From Chondrosia reniformis (Eukaryota; Porifera; Demospongiae; Chondrillida; Chondrillidae), in NCBI GenBank assembly GCA_947172415.1, contig OX359191.1:5580001-5644000 (forward strand): 64,000 nucleotides of DNA. The letters run 5' to 3'. The notes under the pieces are model-generated. The model made no database searches, was not told where the DNA came from, and was given only the letters and a program-made list of their open reading frames with translations. Positions 34,381 to 46,234 of the stretch are shown here, piece after piece. Made by a program: the position numbers and the translations under genes. Each line of letters begins with the position of its first letter. Position 1 is the stretch's first letter.

Positions 34381-36750
34381 AGTACTACCGTACTCTATTG
34401 AATTATATCTATTGGATGGTTCATCTTTCAGCCTTTTTATTAAGACTGGGATACACTTATATACACAAGTGGTAAATGTGTACTAAACATAATAGAATGG
34501 ATAGTACAAAAAGTTCAAAGAAACTCAACATGTTTATAATTCCAGTTAAACCTGCATACTTCCATTTGCAAGTGAAAATTAAATTTGAATACCTATTATA
34601 GCTAAACATAAAATTTTCAAGAACATAGCCTTGTAAAATGGAATTAGGCTGTATTTAAAGAAAATGCCGACTTCAAAAACTTCTATATATCAGGAGGATA
34701 TACATACATGTATATAATATTCATGTATGTCTACATATACGTATGAAACGGTACAGCCTATAGTTAATTGCACTAAAGCCTGTACTAAAAGCAAATAACT
34801 ACCTGGAGATAGTATGCTTGACCAACAAAGTGAGCAGAGTTGGGAAACCAGAGCTAACAAGTGATCCCCTCCCAGTCATCCAAAATGACAATGTAATTTC
34901 AAAAAAACACGGATAGCTGCTCATTTTGGCTGATTTGGATGACTGGGAGGTGATAATTGCTTGCCATTTATAAGGATTTCAATTTCCCAACCAATGCAAG
35001 TGAGCAAATTAAAGTCTCATCATTGTTGGGAGACAAGCTATCCAATTTTCTTTTGATCATCTTGGATGACTGGGAGGTGATCACTGGTTGCCATTTAATA
35101 GGACTTTGGTGTTATGCCCTCCCTACTTAGGTTCATGTTCATCAATGTAGTATATTTAGATGGTGAGTTTGAATGACTGGCTTTAACTTATTATAACCCA
35201 CCACAAATGAAACAAAAGTGATTTAAAAAGCAAAAATGGAGGCTACAGTCTATAGGCAAGACTGACCACTCACAATGCCTTACTGTGAAAAGGTTATAAT
35301 TAAGATGTGATAGAAATATAATCACTAGGAGATATACTATACCTGACCAACCAAGTTACCAAAATCAGATCTCGGTTGAGTTCACAGGGGAAATGACTGG
35401 TAGCAATTACTCCATTTAATAGGACTTTCATCTCCCAACCAATTGAAAGATCAGATTTCAGTTACTTGATTGGTCAGGTGTATATAATATAACTCCCAAT
35501 GATTATTTTTATCACACATAACTTATGTAAATTGACTGTTGAGATGCAGACAAAGTGAGGTGCATTAATAATACTTGCAATTGGATTCTAAACATATTTT
35601 CTGGTACAAATACTGCTATTGACAAATGGGGAATCTCTTAGACAAGAATCATATTAGTAAACACTAGAAAAACAGTAAAATGGACACAAAATTAAGCAAA
35701 TTTAGGGGAGACTTAATTACTGGAAGTCAACACTTGCAGTTTACATTATATTCATAAACTGAATTATTATACATACAAAATCAAATCATACATACAGAGT
35801 AAATGCATGGTCTTCATATTTCATCTAGTACACAGCAAGTAGTTCAGAAAAACATACATAAATACATACCAGTATTTACAATTTAAAAATGGTCCAGTGG
35901 AAACAGGTGGTAGAAAAATTATATACACACTATCCAGTCCTATAGGCTTTCCTTAATTACTATATATATGTATTTCATAGATTTAGTTCCTTGGACTTGA
36001 ATGCATGTTGACCATATCTACAGGAAATGGTGTTTAAAGATAAATCCTGAAGTAACAGTTTTCTGTTGTACACAACTGCTAAAATGTACAGTGTAACAAC
36101 AGAGAAATAAAATCAATTCATCCAGCCTGCATTCTTTTACATAAGAGAAATCATTTACCAAAACCTATTGGTATAGGTACGTATTTGTTATCAAAAATCA
36201 TATATAGTGTATATAAGAACTGCACTCTGTTGGAAATAACAGTTGTATATAATAGTATATAAATCATACATTACTACAATTTATAAAAAGTATCATTTCA
36301 GTGATCAAATTAGCAATCTGAGAGTTACGTAATTGTTAATAAATTAAACACATGCACATATAGAATGAGGCTATAGTAAAAGGCTTGCAATTGATCATTT
36401 TTGCATGTACACTATTCACAGGAAGCTCAACAAACTTAGTGGATGATATATATGACTGTTAGTAAACAACATGCATTGAAATATTGTGTATATTATATTT
36501 ATATGTATGGTTAGCCTTTTCCTTTCTTTTTCATTGCTTTTCCGGATGTATTAGTCACTGTTTCAGGCACGCAATATTTCAAGTATCTACTTTTTTCAAA
36601 TAACACATAAGATTGAGTAGGTTCAACAAATCGGTTTGTCCTTATACACTCACTACACTGTACTCTCTAATTTGGATAATATAAGATTTGAAAAATGTAT
36701 TTTACTTTTCTTAAATTTTAAAGATTCTCAATGCCATATAAGATAGAGAA
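34380..36750. other. Intergenic AT-rich DNA with short repeat units
   Basis: 34855-35110 carries three copies of GATGACTGGGAGGTGAT or its inverse (34863, 34936, 35063), with looser versions at 35390 and 35460. No gene, RNA or long ORF recognised; 35520-36740 shows nothing beyond AT-rich sequence. Confidence 0.4.
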
Positions 36751-36759
36751 CAATAAAAA

Positions 36760-36970
36760 ATTTCTACAAAAATAGTAAAGATGTAGGGATGGCACAAAAA
36801 CAGAGAAATAAGAAAGGGATATTACACAGTGAAGCCTTAGCTATGCATGAATCATACAACACCCTTGCTTGTAGGATTCATGCATAGCTAATGCTTCACT
36901 GTGTAACATCCCTTTCTTGTTTCTCTGCTTTTTGTGCCATCCCTACATCTTTACTATTTTTGTAGAAAAT
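36760..36970. mobile_element. Palindromic foldback MITE, arms about 100 bp
   Basis: Left arm ATAGTAAAGATGTAGGGATG (from 36772), right arm its inverse ending CATCCCTACATCTTTACTAT; short centre near 36866. Arms are nearly perfect. A CG-rich tail runs to CCATCCCTACATAGAGAGTA at 37230-37250. Confidence 0.8.
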
Positions 36971-37849
36971 TTTTTCGCTTAAGAAGTAGTCCGAAGGCTT
37001 ATTTCGTTTTTTAGTTACAGCGGGCGAAGAAGATGAAGAAGAAGAAAACGAAAATGGGAGATTTCAAAGTTCGTTCATTTGCCAACGATACACGGTCGCT
37101 TGCCTTCAAGGCCAATTTATAGCATGGCTATTCTATATTTAACTCTACATAGTCTCGTTTCGGCGATTTTCAGCCTAATTCGGAATTTCGCTCCTATACC
37201 TATGTATGGGGAAAACGAAACAACCAGTACCATCCCTACATAGAGAGTACTACCGTACTCTCTGATACATGTATTTATGGAATAAGACTAGTCTTAAAGG
37301 ATTTAAAGCTTTCTTCACACTTTCCTTTCTTGTGCAATAGAGAGATAACATAATAAAGAATGTTTAACCTAAAACATTATGATTGATTAGTATTTCATCT
37401 AAAACAGAGCATTACATAGCAGCTGTTCAGTAAAATTATCAGTGACATCTTGACATACATATAGTCAATCAGACTATGTGTACGTATGTAAATCAGAATA
37501 AAAGCAGTATTTGGCGGCTCCATCAAAAAATCATCAAAACACTTCATCACAATTTTACAAGACTGGCAATTATTGAAATGACACTTGATATTCAAAGTAT
37601 GCCTTCTGAAGTACTTATTTTATAACTCAATGTTTAATGCATACCATTTGTATATTTTGCAAAGTAATACAAAATCTTCAATTAAGGACCTTTTTCCTAT
37701 TATTTATGAAGGTGCCTAATTTAGTTCATACCACCAAAGAGTTCATATGAAATATCAGTACTTATTCTACAATAAAGTTCACAGAAAATCTATAGCAACA
37801 TAAATAATCAACATTTTCAAAATGATATATACCACACTGTACTTTCTAT

Positions 37850-40800
37850 CTATAGCATCTCCTGTCCAACTCCAACTTGGAATCCAGACATTAATCTGAA
37901 TATAAACAAAGATGTAGCAGTAGAAGTACGGCAAAAAAGAAGTACACATGTAATGAAGTGGCTAGATTACTAACTGCCAAATAATTTGTGTATACGTAGA
38001 TTGAAGATCAAGTATTGTACTTATTCAAAAACAAAAAAGAAATAGAAGTGACATCATCATTAAACTCTGGATATTACCCCTGCACACTCATGTCTCCTGA
38101 GGAGCACAATGAACTAATGGGCAGAACTGAAGTTCGCTTGATGAGAACCAGAGTCTCCCCCTAGCCACTCAAAAGATGGTAGAGCCATAGACAGTTGTTT
38201 CGTCCTTATTAGGACTGATCAGCATGGCATACGATGGAACTTTGAATGGCTAGTTCCACTGTGTTTCCAAATGAAGTCATCCTCGTTTAAGTTCTATAGG
38301 TAACATACGTACAGCTACAAAAATGGTTCTGAGATTACACTCATGTTAATTGCTTTTAAATATGTTTTCAGTATGCCTTATGATGTGTATCAGTACAATT
38401 GCTTCCAGATCTATTCTTACTTGTCATTCTTCCAATACCAAATAGGCCATACATAGTTTAGTTCTATGGTTGCTATGCCAACCCTTAGTATCAGTCCACT
38501 TCCAATAGATAACCTTGGGCTTAATCTAAGTCTTCCCAGGTCCTTCAATTCCTTTATGTCTACAAGTAAATAAAATGTGAATGTACATATGCTCTACGTG
38601 GCCTGCCAAAATGTTGCAAGTGATTATAGCTATTACTGAAGAATATTTCTTTAAATATATACATAATTAAAATAAACAATATGTTTCTATTTTTGGATCT
38701 TGCTTTCTATGATTACCTCTTTCTGTGGGTACAGGTGTTTTTATACTTCTGATCAGAGAAGGATTTCAAATAATATAGACTAATTTATGATCCTCAGTAT
38801 TGTTTGTTTATAGACTACTGGATATTTGGTGCAATGATTAATTAGCTAAAGTAATGGGCATAACCTGTTGATATTAGATTTCCTGAATTCACAAATCCAT
38901 GTCCTTTGAGATGCTGTCCTGTCAACCAACTCATAACAGGAAGTGGTACATACAAGTGGCTACCAACAGCCCAATAGGCCTCTCCTCCAACCCTCCAGTC
39001 TAATGGAAACAGGTTCACAGGCATAATCTATACATCTAACTGATTTTAGTCTACGTACATGCGTAGTTAGTGTATACGTAGTGCTGTGTATAATGATATA
39101 TAGGGACTTTCATTTTACATAAAGTCAATTAAATGCATTAAATGGCTGCATGTACCCCTCTCTCTGGGTCCAAGTCCCCACATTCCAAATCCTCTCACTG
39201 TAGTTGGACCACTGAGGAAGAACCTGAGAAGAGCAGCAACTTGATTCGGAGAAGTGACAAGTAGTATAATGACTGACCTGTCACTGACGCAGTTTGTGCA
39301 GTTAAATGGCTTTAACAGTCCTCCCCAAAAAGAAAAGGAAGTTGTCTACATACAATGCATGTACTGTAATACCAAAAGTGAGGACACACATTTACATACA
39401 TACGTACAAACTGGAGTATGCATATATACAATCAGATCTAAGCATGTCCAAAAAGAGAGGAACCTCAATAACAGCTTCTTAGAAATCAAACTTTCAAAAA
39501 GAATTTAAACCAGAAAGTAATCTTATGTTGCCTATTTCAATAGGTTAAATTTCACTAATAAAGCTTTTATTAATGGGAGAAACTAAAAATGCGCTTGTAT
39601 TGTATTATGACTAAAGCTAATAAATACATGACATGCTATTACATGCAACATTAACCCCTCTATTTGCATTATTATTCATCTGTTTTGATAATACAGTAAA
39701 TGTGGACATTTGGAATTTTGATGAAACTTAGTTGTAATTTGTTCTACTAGTACACCATACACGCCTGTAGTTAGTAATTGTTATACAATGCAATAATATT
39801 ATAAATAAATATGTTTATACTACTACTGAAAATTACATTCCAAGATACAAATAATACCGAAAATTAAATATATTTAAATATATTAGGATGTTGTGTTCTT
39901 AAAAATATATCTAATAAGCAACTACGATGTAGGCAATACAATTTTATTGATATGCACACCTTTGTATACCTGGTCAGTACACAAACATTAGCTTCATTTA
40001 AACTTAATAATTGCACTAATGCCTTTTTGTGTCCAAAGGTATTGATACATTGGTTTATGGACTGTCCTTCAATTAGGTACAGAATAACAGGTTATAAACA
40101 TTGAATAATAATAGCAGCTGTGACACATACTAGTTCAGAGTAAATTTCATTGAACACTTCAGTCTGGATTTCCATCTTTCCAAAAGAAACATTTCCACCT
40201 AAACCAGCCAATTCCTATAGCAAACATAAGGTTACAATAATCCATACATCAAGCTACGTAACTGCCTACAGTAAACAAGAAATTAAAACATAAAGTAAAC
40301 CCAATTACAGCAACTAGAGCCAATAATAGTAAACAAAAACGATTAAAATGGTTACTGTACACTACATATACACAATATTTATCCCAATAAAATGCAAACA
40401 AGTAGAATATTAGATATAGTACTGTGACATTTCACAGTCACAGAGATCCTTGAAGACAAACACACTGATGCCAACCCTGAAGTAATGATTTTTGTTGATG
40501 CTGAAAATGTATTCAATAGACTGAATAGACAAGTTGCCCTGTGTACCACTCAAGCTATCTTCCCGGCCCTCGCCCCTATCCTGATCAACACCTATATACC
40601 ATGACTCTTCCTGGCTGTTTGTGGACGGTGAATGTGTGCTATCCAAAGAAAGTACCACCCAGGGGGATCCCCTCACCATGGCCATGTACACAATTGGAAC
40701 TCTGCCCCTGATACACAGTCTTGACAATATTGCCAAGCAAGTCTGGTATGCTGATGACTCTGCTGCCGGATCAAGTCTATATAGACAGACTTAAGGCATG

Positions 40801-42666
40801 GTGGGACATGTTGGAGGAGATTGGTCCACACTATGGTTACTTCCCACACACATAGGCACAATGAGGTAAGAGACATGACAGGATCCCTACTAAAAGAGGT
40901 GTGTCATGGAGTGTCCACGGAGCCACACTTGCAACCCTTGTCTGGAAAGCAATGTTCCATGGATCTGCTATGTGGAGGACGGTGCAAGATTGGATGTTGC
41001 AGTGTACGGATTTGGGGAGGCATGTTCAAGAAGGCATTTCTGGATGTAAGGGTGTTCAAACCTAGCGCCTGATCAAATGAGTAAGCTTCTCTGCAGGCAG
41101 TGAACAGACGACATGAACAGGAGAAGAAGCACCAACATATAAGAGAAGTGGATATATACTTTAATTAGTCCGAGTACCTAATAATGAAAGTACTATTGGC
41201 AGTATTAAGTACAATAGAACTGCTCTTAACACTGCCAATGTCACTTATATATATACAAACTTACAAACAAGGATTACATACGTACATATGTACATATTAA
41301 CTTACTTGTGTTAGTCTGGACACATATCCAGAATGAGGGTTCCATGCACAGTCTCTAGTATCAGCTATCAACATATGCTGCATGGAATATGAACATAATT
41401 AAGCATTTAAGAAGTTGCAAAATATAATAAATTATTAAATTGCAACCGAATTATTTACCATAATTACAAGTAAAGTGGTGTTCAGTATGAAATGCTGCAT
41501 TTTGATTACTAATCATAGTATCAGTATTGAAACTACGTATATATGTATGTATAAACACATATAGTGCCAATGAAAATTGTTTATTTTGAGTAAATTCGGA
41601 ATTCAATCCAGCCACAATAGATTACTTTTGTCGTATAAAGTACTTCTATTATAGTAAGTATGCAACTTGTATACTTTGACTGAAGACTTCAGTGAGTGTC
41701 CTCCTTGTTCCGTTATTGAAAGGGGAACAGTGTTACTGAACCCAAAAAGCTCTCTCCAGTCCACTGACCATCCTAAATAATGCTCACCTAACCAAGATGG
41801 CACCTGAATAAAAACATGATTGTCCACAGAATATACAGTAGCTTGTAGCAACAGCAAAGAGTAGAGTAGCAATGCACAGACAAATGTAAATGGCACAGAT
41901 GGCCACACCCAGTCATTGCACATACACTGATAGTATGTCCTAAAAGCTAATCATAATCACCCTATGAGTATAGTGCTGGTATTGAAAATGAGTATAAAGT
42001 GACATACAACAAGTTGAAATGAGGCATCAGTAGTCTGCTGCTGGTAGCCACTGAAAGGATGGTCAGTCTTTGAAGTTCCAACAGAGAGGAAAATCATAAA
42101 AACACACAAAAGAGGCAGTCACAAAGTGATCATAGCAGATACCTACAGTGTATGCTCATGTGAGAGTACTATAGGAATAATGGGTATGAGAAAACTGCTT
42201 TAATTATAGTACTCATTTGAATCTACAACAGGTTACCGCAGAGTGAAACTGGAAATGTTTATCATTTGAAATAACAAATTCTTTAGAAGAGGAAACTAAG
42301 TATTCTAAATATTTAAAATACTGATACACTAAATGCTACTTAGGTATGTAGCACCTACTCTCAATTTTAAATCTATATTATATGCACTTAATAAACTAAG
42401 TGTAGACCAAGTGTTAAACCACTGGTCCACTAGTATGGCTTATGGTAAAGAATATAAACCACTGCACCTTTTTTGAATGTCTTGCGTCAATGGCTTCATA
42501 AAATTCAGCTGCAGGTACGTATGATATACATATAAAGGGCACTTAATGAAGACAGTGGACACACAAGACTGGACAGACAGGTACACATACCTGAAATGTC
42601 TGCCCCCAGTGTGGAAATTGTGTTGACGTTGTAATCTTCACTTCTTCTGCTCTGCCAAAGGTATTT
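37850..42666 (-). CDS. SAMM50: SAMM50/Sam50-like outer-membrane beta-barrel assembly protein, C-terminal exons
   Basis: Sam50 folds beta-barrel proteins into the mitochondrial outer membrane. Exons recognised 5' to 3': 42591-42666 (NTFGRAEEVKITTST), 42468-42508 (LNFMKPLTQDIQKR), 42008-42095 (LSVGTSKTDHPFSGYQQQ), 41675-41803 (VDWRELFGFSN, GGHSLKSSVK), 41306-41377 (HMLIADTRDCAWNPHSGY), 40131-40214 (ELAGLGGNVSFGKMEIQ), 39156 to about 39277 (FFLSGPTTVRGFGMWGLGPR), 38865-38999 (VGGEAYWAVGSHLYVPLP, GHGFVNSGNL), 38421-38559 (SIGSGLILRVGIATIELNY) and 37850-37895 (KLMSGFQVGVGQEML-stop). All match Omp85/Bac_surface_Ag strands in the family order. The N-terminal POTRA part was not found. The acceptor of 42008-42095 is AT instead of AG, and the phase into 39156-39277 does not fit, so gene or decayed copy is open. 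Confidence 0.72.
40488..41165 (+). pseudogene. Retroelement reverse-transcriptase fragment in SAMM50-like intron
   Basis: Plus-strand RT pieces. FVDAENVFNRLNRQVA starts at 40491; after a frameshift near 40600 come LFVDGECVLSKESTTQGDPL and VWYADDSAAGS at 40741. YADD is the RT active-site motif. Downstream are RHNEVRDMTGSLLKEVCHG, a frame-shifted LDVAVYGFGEACSRRHF and LDVRVFKPSA, a C-terminal region shared by a retroelement family common in sponge and cnidarian genomes. Frameshifts and internal deletion make it inactive. It lies in the intron between 40131-40214 and 41306-41377, opposite to the host gene. Confidence 0.8.
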
Positions 42667-42807
42667 CTGAATAAAAATTAACTGACTGCAAAAAGGCCAT
42701 TTGCAGATGTACAACATGAGTAAAGATAGCATTTCTTCAATGATTGCTGATTCGTTCCATCAGATTCAACAGTTGGAACATCTCTATCATTGGATACCCT
42801 GTTATTG

Positions 42808-43178
42808 TCAGGCATAATGCTCTTGGGCTTCAGGGTCCATGGAGAGTGCAAGTGCTTTATTAAGATCCTGATCATACTGCCGCTCATCTCTTGAAAGCCT
42901 TCTACGCTTTGCATTAGATTGAACTTCTGAAGGGGATATCTCAACATTTGATTTCCTTTTTGATGACTTTTCTGCGTTTTTAGTTTCTTTAGCTGGATCT
43001 GATTTTCTTTTCTTCCTTTTGGTAGGTCAATCACTAAAATCATCTGTAAAAGAACGGGCACAATCTCAGTACTATTGGAAGGTCTATTAGCCCATCAATT
43101 TAAGTTCCTATATACAAATGGTACAAACCTTCATCATCCTCTTGAAAACCAGAATAGTAATCTATCTTCGCTTTATTC
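42808..43178 (-). pseudogene. RAD51AP1-like fragment with in-frame stops
   Basis: Two exons. 43129-43178 encodes NKAKIDYYSGFQEDDE. The next starts at 43043 with DDFSD, then TGA (43027-43029), then PTKRKKRKSDPAKE, SSKRKSNVEISPSE, RLSRDERQYDQDLNKALALS and a second TGA at 42808-42810. An N-terminal acidic DDDF-type motif, Lys/Arg-rich linkers and a YxxDLxxALALS helix resemble RAD51-associated protein 1. The stop lies six codons from the acceptor and no alternative phase removes it. Confidence 0.5.
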
Positions 43179-43850
43179 CTGTAGGATTTAAAATATACGT
43201 ACAACTCTACCAATCACACACGCTAACTCCAGTATTTCGTTAACTAGGCAATAATTGTATATGCCAACTTTTGAAAGACATAGTTGTATTATATGTTGAT
43301 TCTCCTACCCCACCTTGAAGATCTGCTCATTGTACGTATATACAAAGAAATTAATTAAGATAAACACCAGTTCAAGGTAACTCCTAGCTATATATATGCT
43401 GACAGACAAGCATTTAGATATATGATCTTTTGTTTCGCTTTGGCTCGTCATTTTCTCATGCATATAGTATTAAGGCCAAACGCTCTGGAGTGTATGCTAA
43501 TCAACCCATGAAATAATCACCTATGTACATCAAAGATTGATACTTTCCGGATATGCTATGTATATAAAATTGAAGTTTGCCTTAATGCAGCAGATGTTGA
43601 TATTGTGAACAGTCCTTAAGGGTCATTAAGATCAAGAAGAACCAATGAAGATATATTTAATCATTTGTTTGAAATTTATTCAATCTTGCAAGTGGCCATG
43701 TTTTATGCATTGTAGAGCACATGTTGTATTAATGTGGTGAAGGCATGTAGATTTCAATTGCCATTCGACCACAGAGGCATGGAGTCAAACAGTGGTCATC
43801 CATTTTATACAGATATCACATGTGACAGCTCTTTTTATTGTTTTTGATAA

Positions 43851-44187
43851 TTACATGCTTGCTTTTGTGGTTATTTTACAAAGTACAGTTGGCTGCTTGT
43901 GACAGAGCTGGTCACTTTTACATTCTTGATCACAGGGTCCAACCCATTCAACAGGATTACAGAGTGTTGGCTTAGGGCTATCACAGTAACCAAAACCTCT
44001 TAATCGATATTTCTCTTCAGCCTGATGCAACCAGTCATCATATGCATATTTAGCCTTCTGTTTTCTCATATCCCTTTCAATTTCCTACACAAATACATAA
44101 AAAGTACGTATGTGCAACTAATTACGTACAACCTTCTCACCCTCCAATTCTTTTAATCTTTTTTTCTCTTTCGCCTTAGAGCAGACA
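43851..44187 (-). CDS. Unassigned coiled-coil protein, two 3' exons
   Basis: A first exon ending about 44187 (VCSKAKEKKRLKELEGEKV) joins in phase 0 by a gtacgt donor to 43851 to about 44083 (EIERDMRKQKAKYAYDDWLH, EEKYRLRGFGYCDSPKPTLC, VEWVGPC, stop after TTKASM). The charged helix followed by a YxxWL motif is seen in several coiled-coil (CCDC) families; I cannot name one. No further 5' exon was found before the foldback at 44395. The stretch 43179-43850 shows no exon. Confidence 0.45.
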
Positions 44188-44394
44188 CTAAATCAAAAGA
44201 CATTTATCAAATTCTGTTTAAGAAAACACAAATAGCTTTCTTTAGTCCCGAGTAGCAAATTTTAAGAAATGAACCTAAGTCATCATATACCTTTTAAACA
44301 ATGAATGCCTTACATAGTATACTGTGCTGGTTCAGTCTACAAGTCACTAGTACATTAAAATGAACTATAGGTACAAATGTACATATATATAATT

Positions 44395-44680
44395 AGATGA
44401 AGGGATTTCTTCTAACTGAGTCAACCTATCTTTGAGATGGTTCATCTGTAGCCTTTTAAGCGTCTAAGGAAGTAGTTCGTTTCTTGAGAATGCTGACGTT
44501 GGTTGATGAAGAAGACCCCAGGGTTGAAACATCCAATTTTCAAGAACAAACTGTGTCTCCAGACATTCAAAAGACTATAGATGAACCTTCTCCAATGTTA
44601 CATTCATGCTTAAGAAGCTTAACACTTTATTCAGGAGACTTCAACATTATTTGTAGCTATAGGTTTGATGTAAATACGTA
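44395..44680. mobile_element. Degenerate foldback related to 54591-54856
   Basis: Shares GGATTTCTTCTAACTG, GAAGAAGACCCCAGGGT and GATGAACCTTCTCCAATG with the element at 54.6 kb, but the arms have diverged. The plus-strand ORF 44484-44681 is the arm read through, not a gene. 44700-45020 contains nothing recognised. Confidence 0.55.
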
Positions 44681-45024
44681 AATCAGAGTAATACATTATT
44701 TAACCATTTAGAAGACTAGAAGAGGAAAATATAAGTGACAACCTAGAAACCTCAGGGCTGGGTCTAATAAGTGGTCTTCCCCATGAACCTCTTATCCCCT
44801 TTACTTCCCATGATATCGAACCTCTTATTCCACTTCACATGAGCTAACTTATCTCCTCCACTTAGGAAAATCAGTAGGTGATTTGATTTCAAACAGACTT
44901 GTCTACGATTCTGTATACCCATGCATAGCTCCAACTAGCTCAATATGAGTAGACACCCACATTGTAATATGCACATAATATAATTAACTCAGTTTACCAT
45001 TTTACATACATATATATGAAAAAT

Positions 45025-45200
45025 CTAAGATACCATTTTCCTACATGCTATTTGCTTATTCTGTAAAAAGAGCCTATAGGGGAACTAAACCTGAAGAGAG
45101 CTTTGGATGAAGATACAGGAGTCTTTTCTTCCCTTCTTTCATCTTCCTTTCCACTGGGTCAGACAGCAGTTTCTGGGAATTCCACCCTTCATCATTCATA
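45025..45200. repeat. Interspersed repeat R1, intergenic copy
   Basis: Same family as 2576-2825 and 27955-28200; contains GGTCAGACAGCAGTTTCTGG and CACCCTTCATCA. Closer to the 28-kb copy than to the two in TM introns. 45200-45560 holds the region downstream of gene B, homologous to 590-760. Confidence 0.55.
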
Positions 45201-45568
45201 GCATAGGAAGCAATTAGAAAGCTAGTGGTCCAGAATTAGTGTGAACCATTACTTCACCAGTACATCCTAACAGAACGAGTAGCTATATAAATGGATGTTG
45301 ATAACTATAAGATTTATAAATGAATAATGTATAAATGTAGGCCTAGGTTGACCACACTATAACAGGGTATATATATCATAAGCTTCAACCTCAGTGGAAG
45401 TCCAAAATGTGTATATATGTATATCGTATAATAAATTGTTGTTGCAAATACAGTTGTTACATTAATGTAAAACAATTAAGCCTAAGGAAAGTTTGTTTCC
45501 AAAACATATTACATAGTGAAAACATTGAATAAATGATGCATAATGCATTCACACTAATAAGCTACACA

Positions 45569-45610
<42 letters not shown>
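45569..45610. repeat. (CA)n microsatellite, gene B 3' UTR
   Basis: CA dinucleotide run at the position equivalent to 768-807 in gene A. Confidence 0.9.
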
Positions 45611-45611
<1 letters not shown>

Positions 45612-45658
45612 TTGTTAGGTGTAATAGCTGTCTTAGATGATATCATGGATCAGCTGCA

Positions 45659-46234
45659 TTAGATAGCAGTCTTGGTGTCAGTTGCTTCACTTTCATGTAA
45701 CTCTTCTTGTTCTTCAATTCCAAGCCTTTGCTTCATCTCCAATTCTTCTCCCCCAATGCTTCCATCTTCCTCCTTTAATGCATCAGTTCCACCAGATGAG
45801 CTGGTTGGTTTGGTTACACTGACATACAAGGTTGACTTGGCAGTGGAATGCCTCAGTGTTCCTGTTGAATATATGGTAAATTGCTTATCAAAAACATTTA
45901 TCCTGCCCACTCATGTCTACAATACGGGAATGCAGTCAACTTAAAAGGCATGAAGAGGTTTTAACAGTTGAAGCTTTAGATCTTAGTTTCATTGCCTGTA
46001 GTAGTCAGCCATACTTCAGTTGTTCTCTTATCTCCTAATAAGGAAACCATGCAATGCTGCTAATGAGTCCAAGAATGACAAAACAGCAGTATATAGCTTG
46101 GGCTATCTTTCAGAGTAGAATGGCGGCAGCTCTGGTTCCCATTAAGTGGAATATGTTGAAATTAATATACAAACATTATATGACATATACATTGGTATGG
46201 TACCTCTATTACTGCTGCTTGTTGTGAGTATTTC
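45659..46234 (-). CDS. Gene B cytoplasmic tail
   Basis: Microexon 46204-46234 (EILTTSSSNR) and last exon 45659-45861 ([20 protein letters not shown], acidic C-terminus ending DTKTAI). Only the phase 1 reading is open here; phase 0 hits a stop after two codons, which confirms the frame chosen for gene A. Confidence 0.78.

Noticed and set aside
40821-41072. Plus-strand ORF as a host gene
   Set aside because: RHNEVRDMT and DVRVFKPSA are retroelement C-terminal motifs continuous with the RT fragment.
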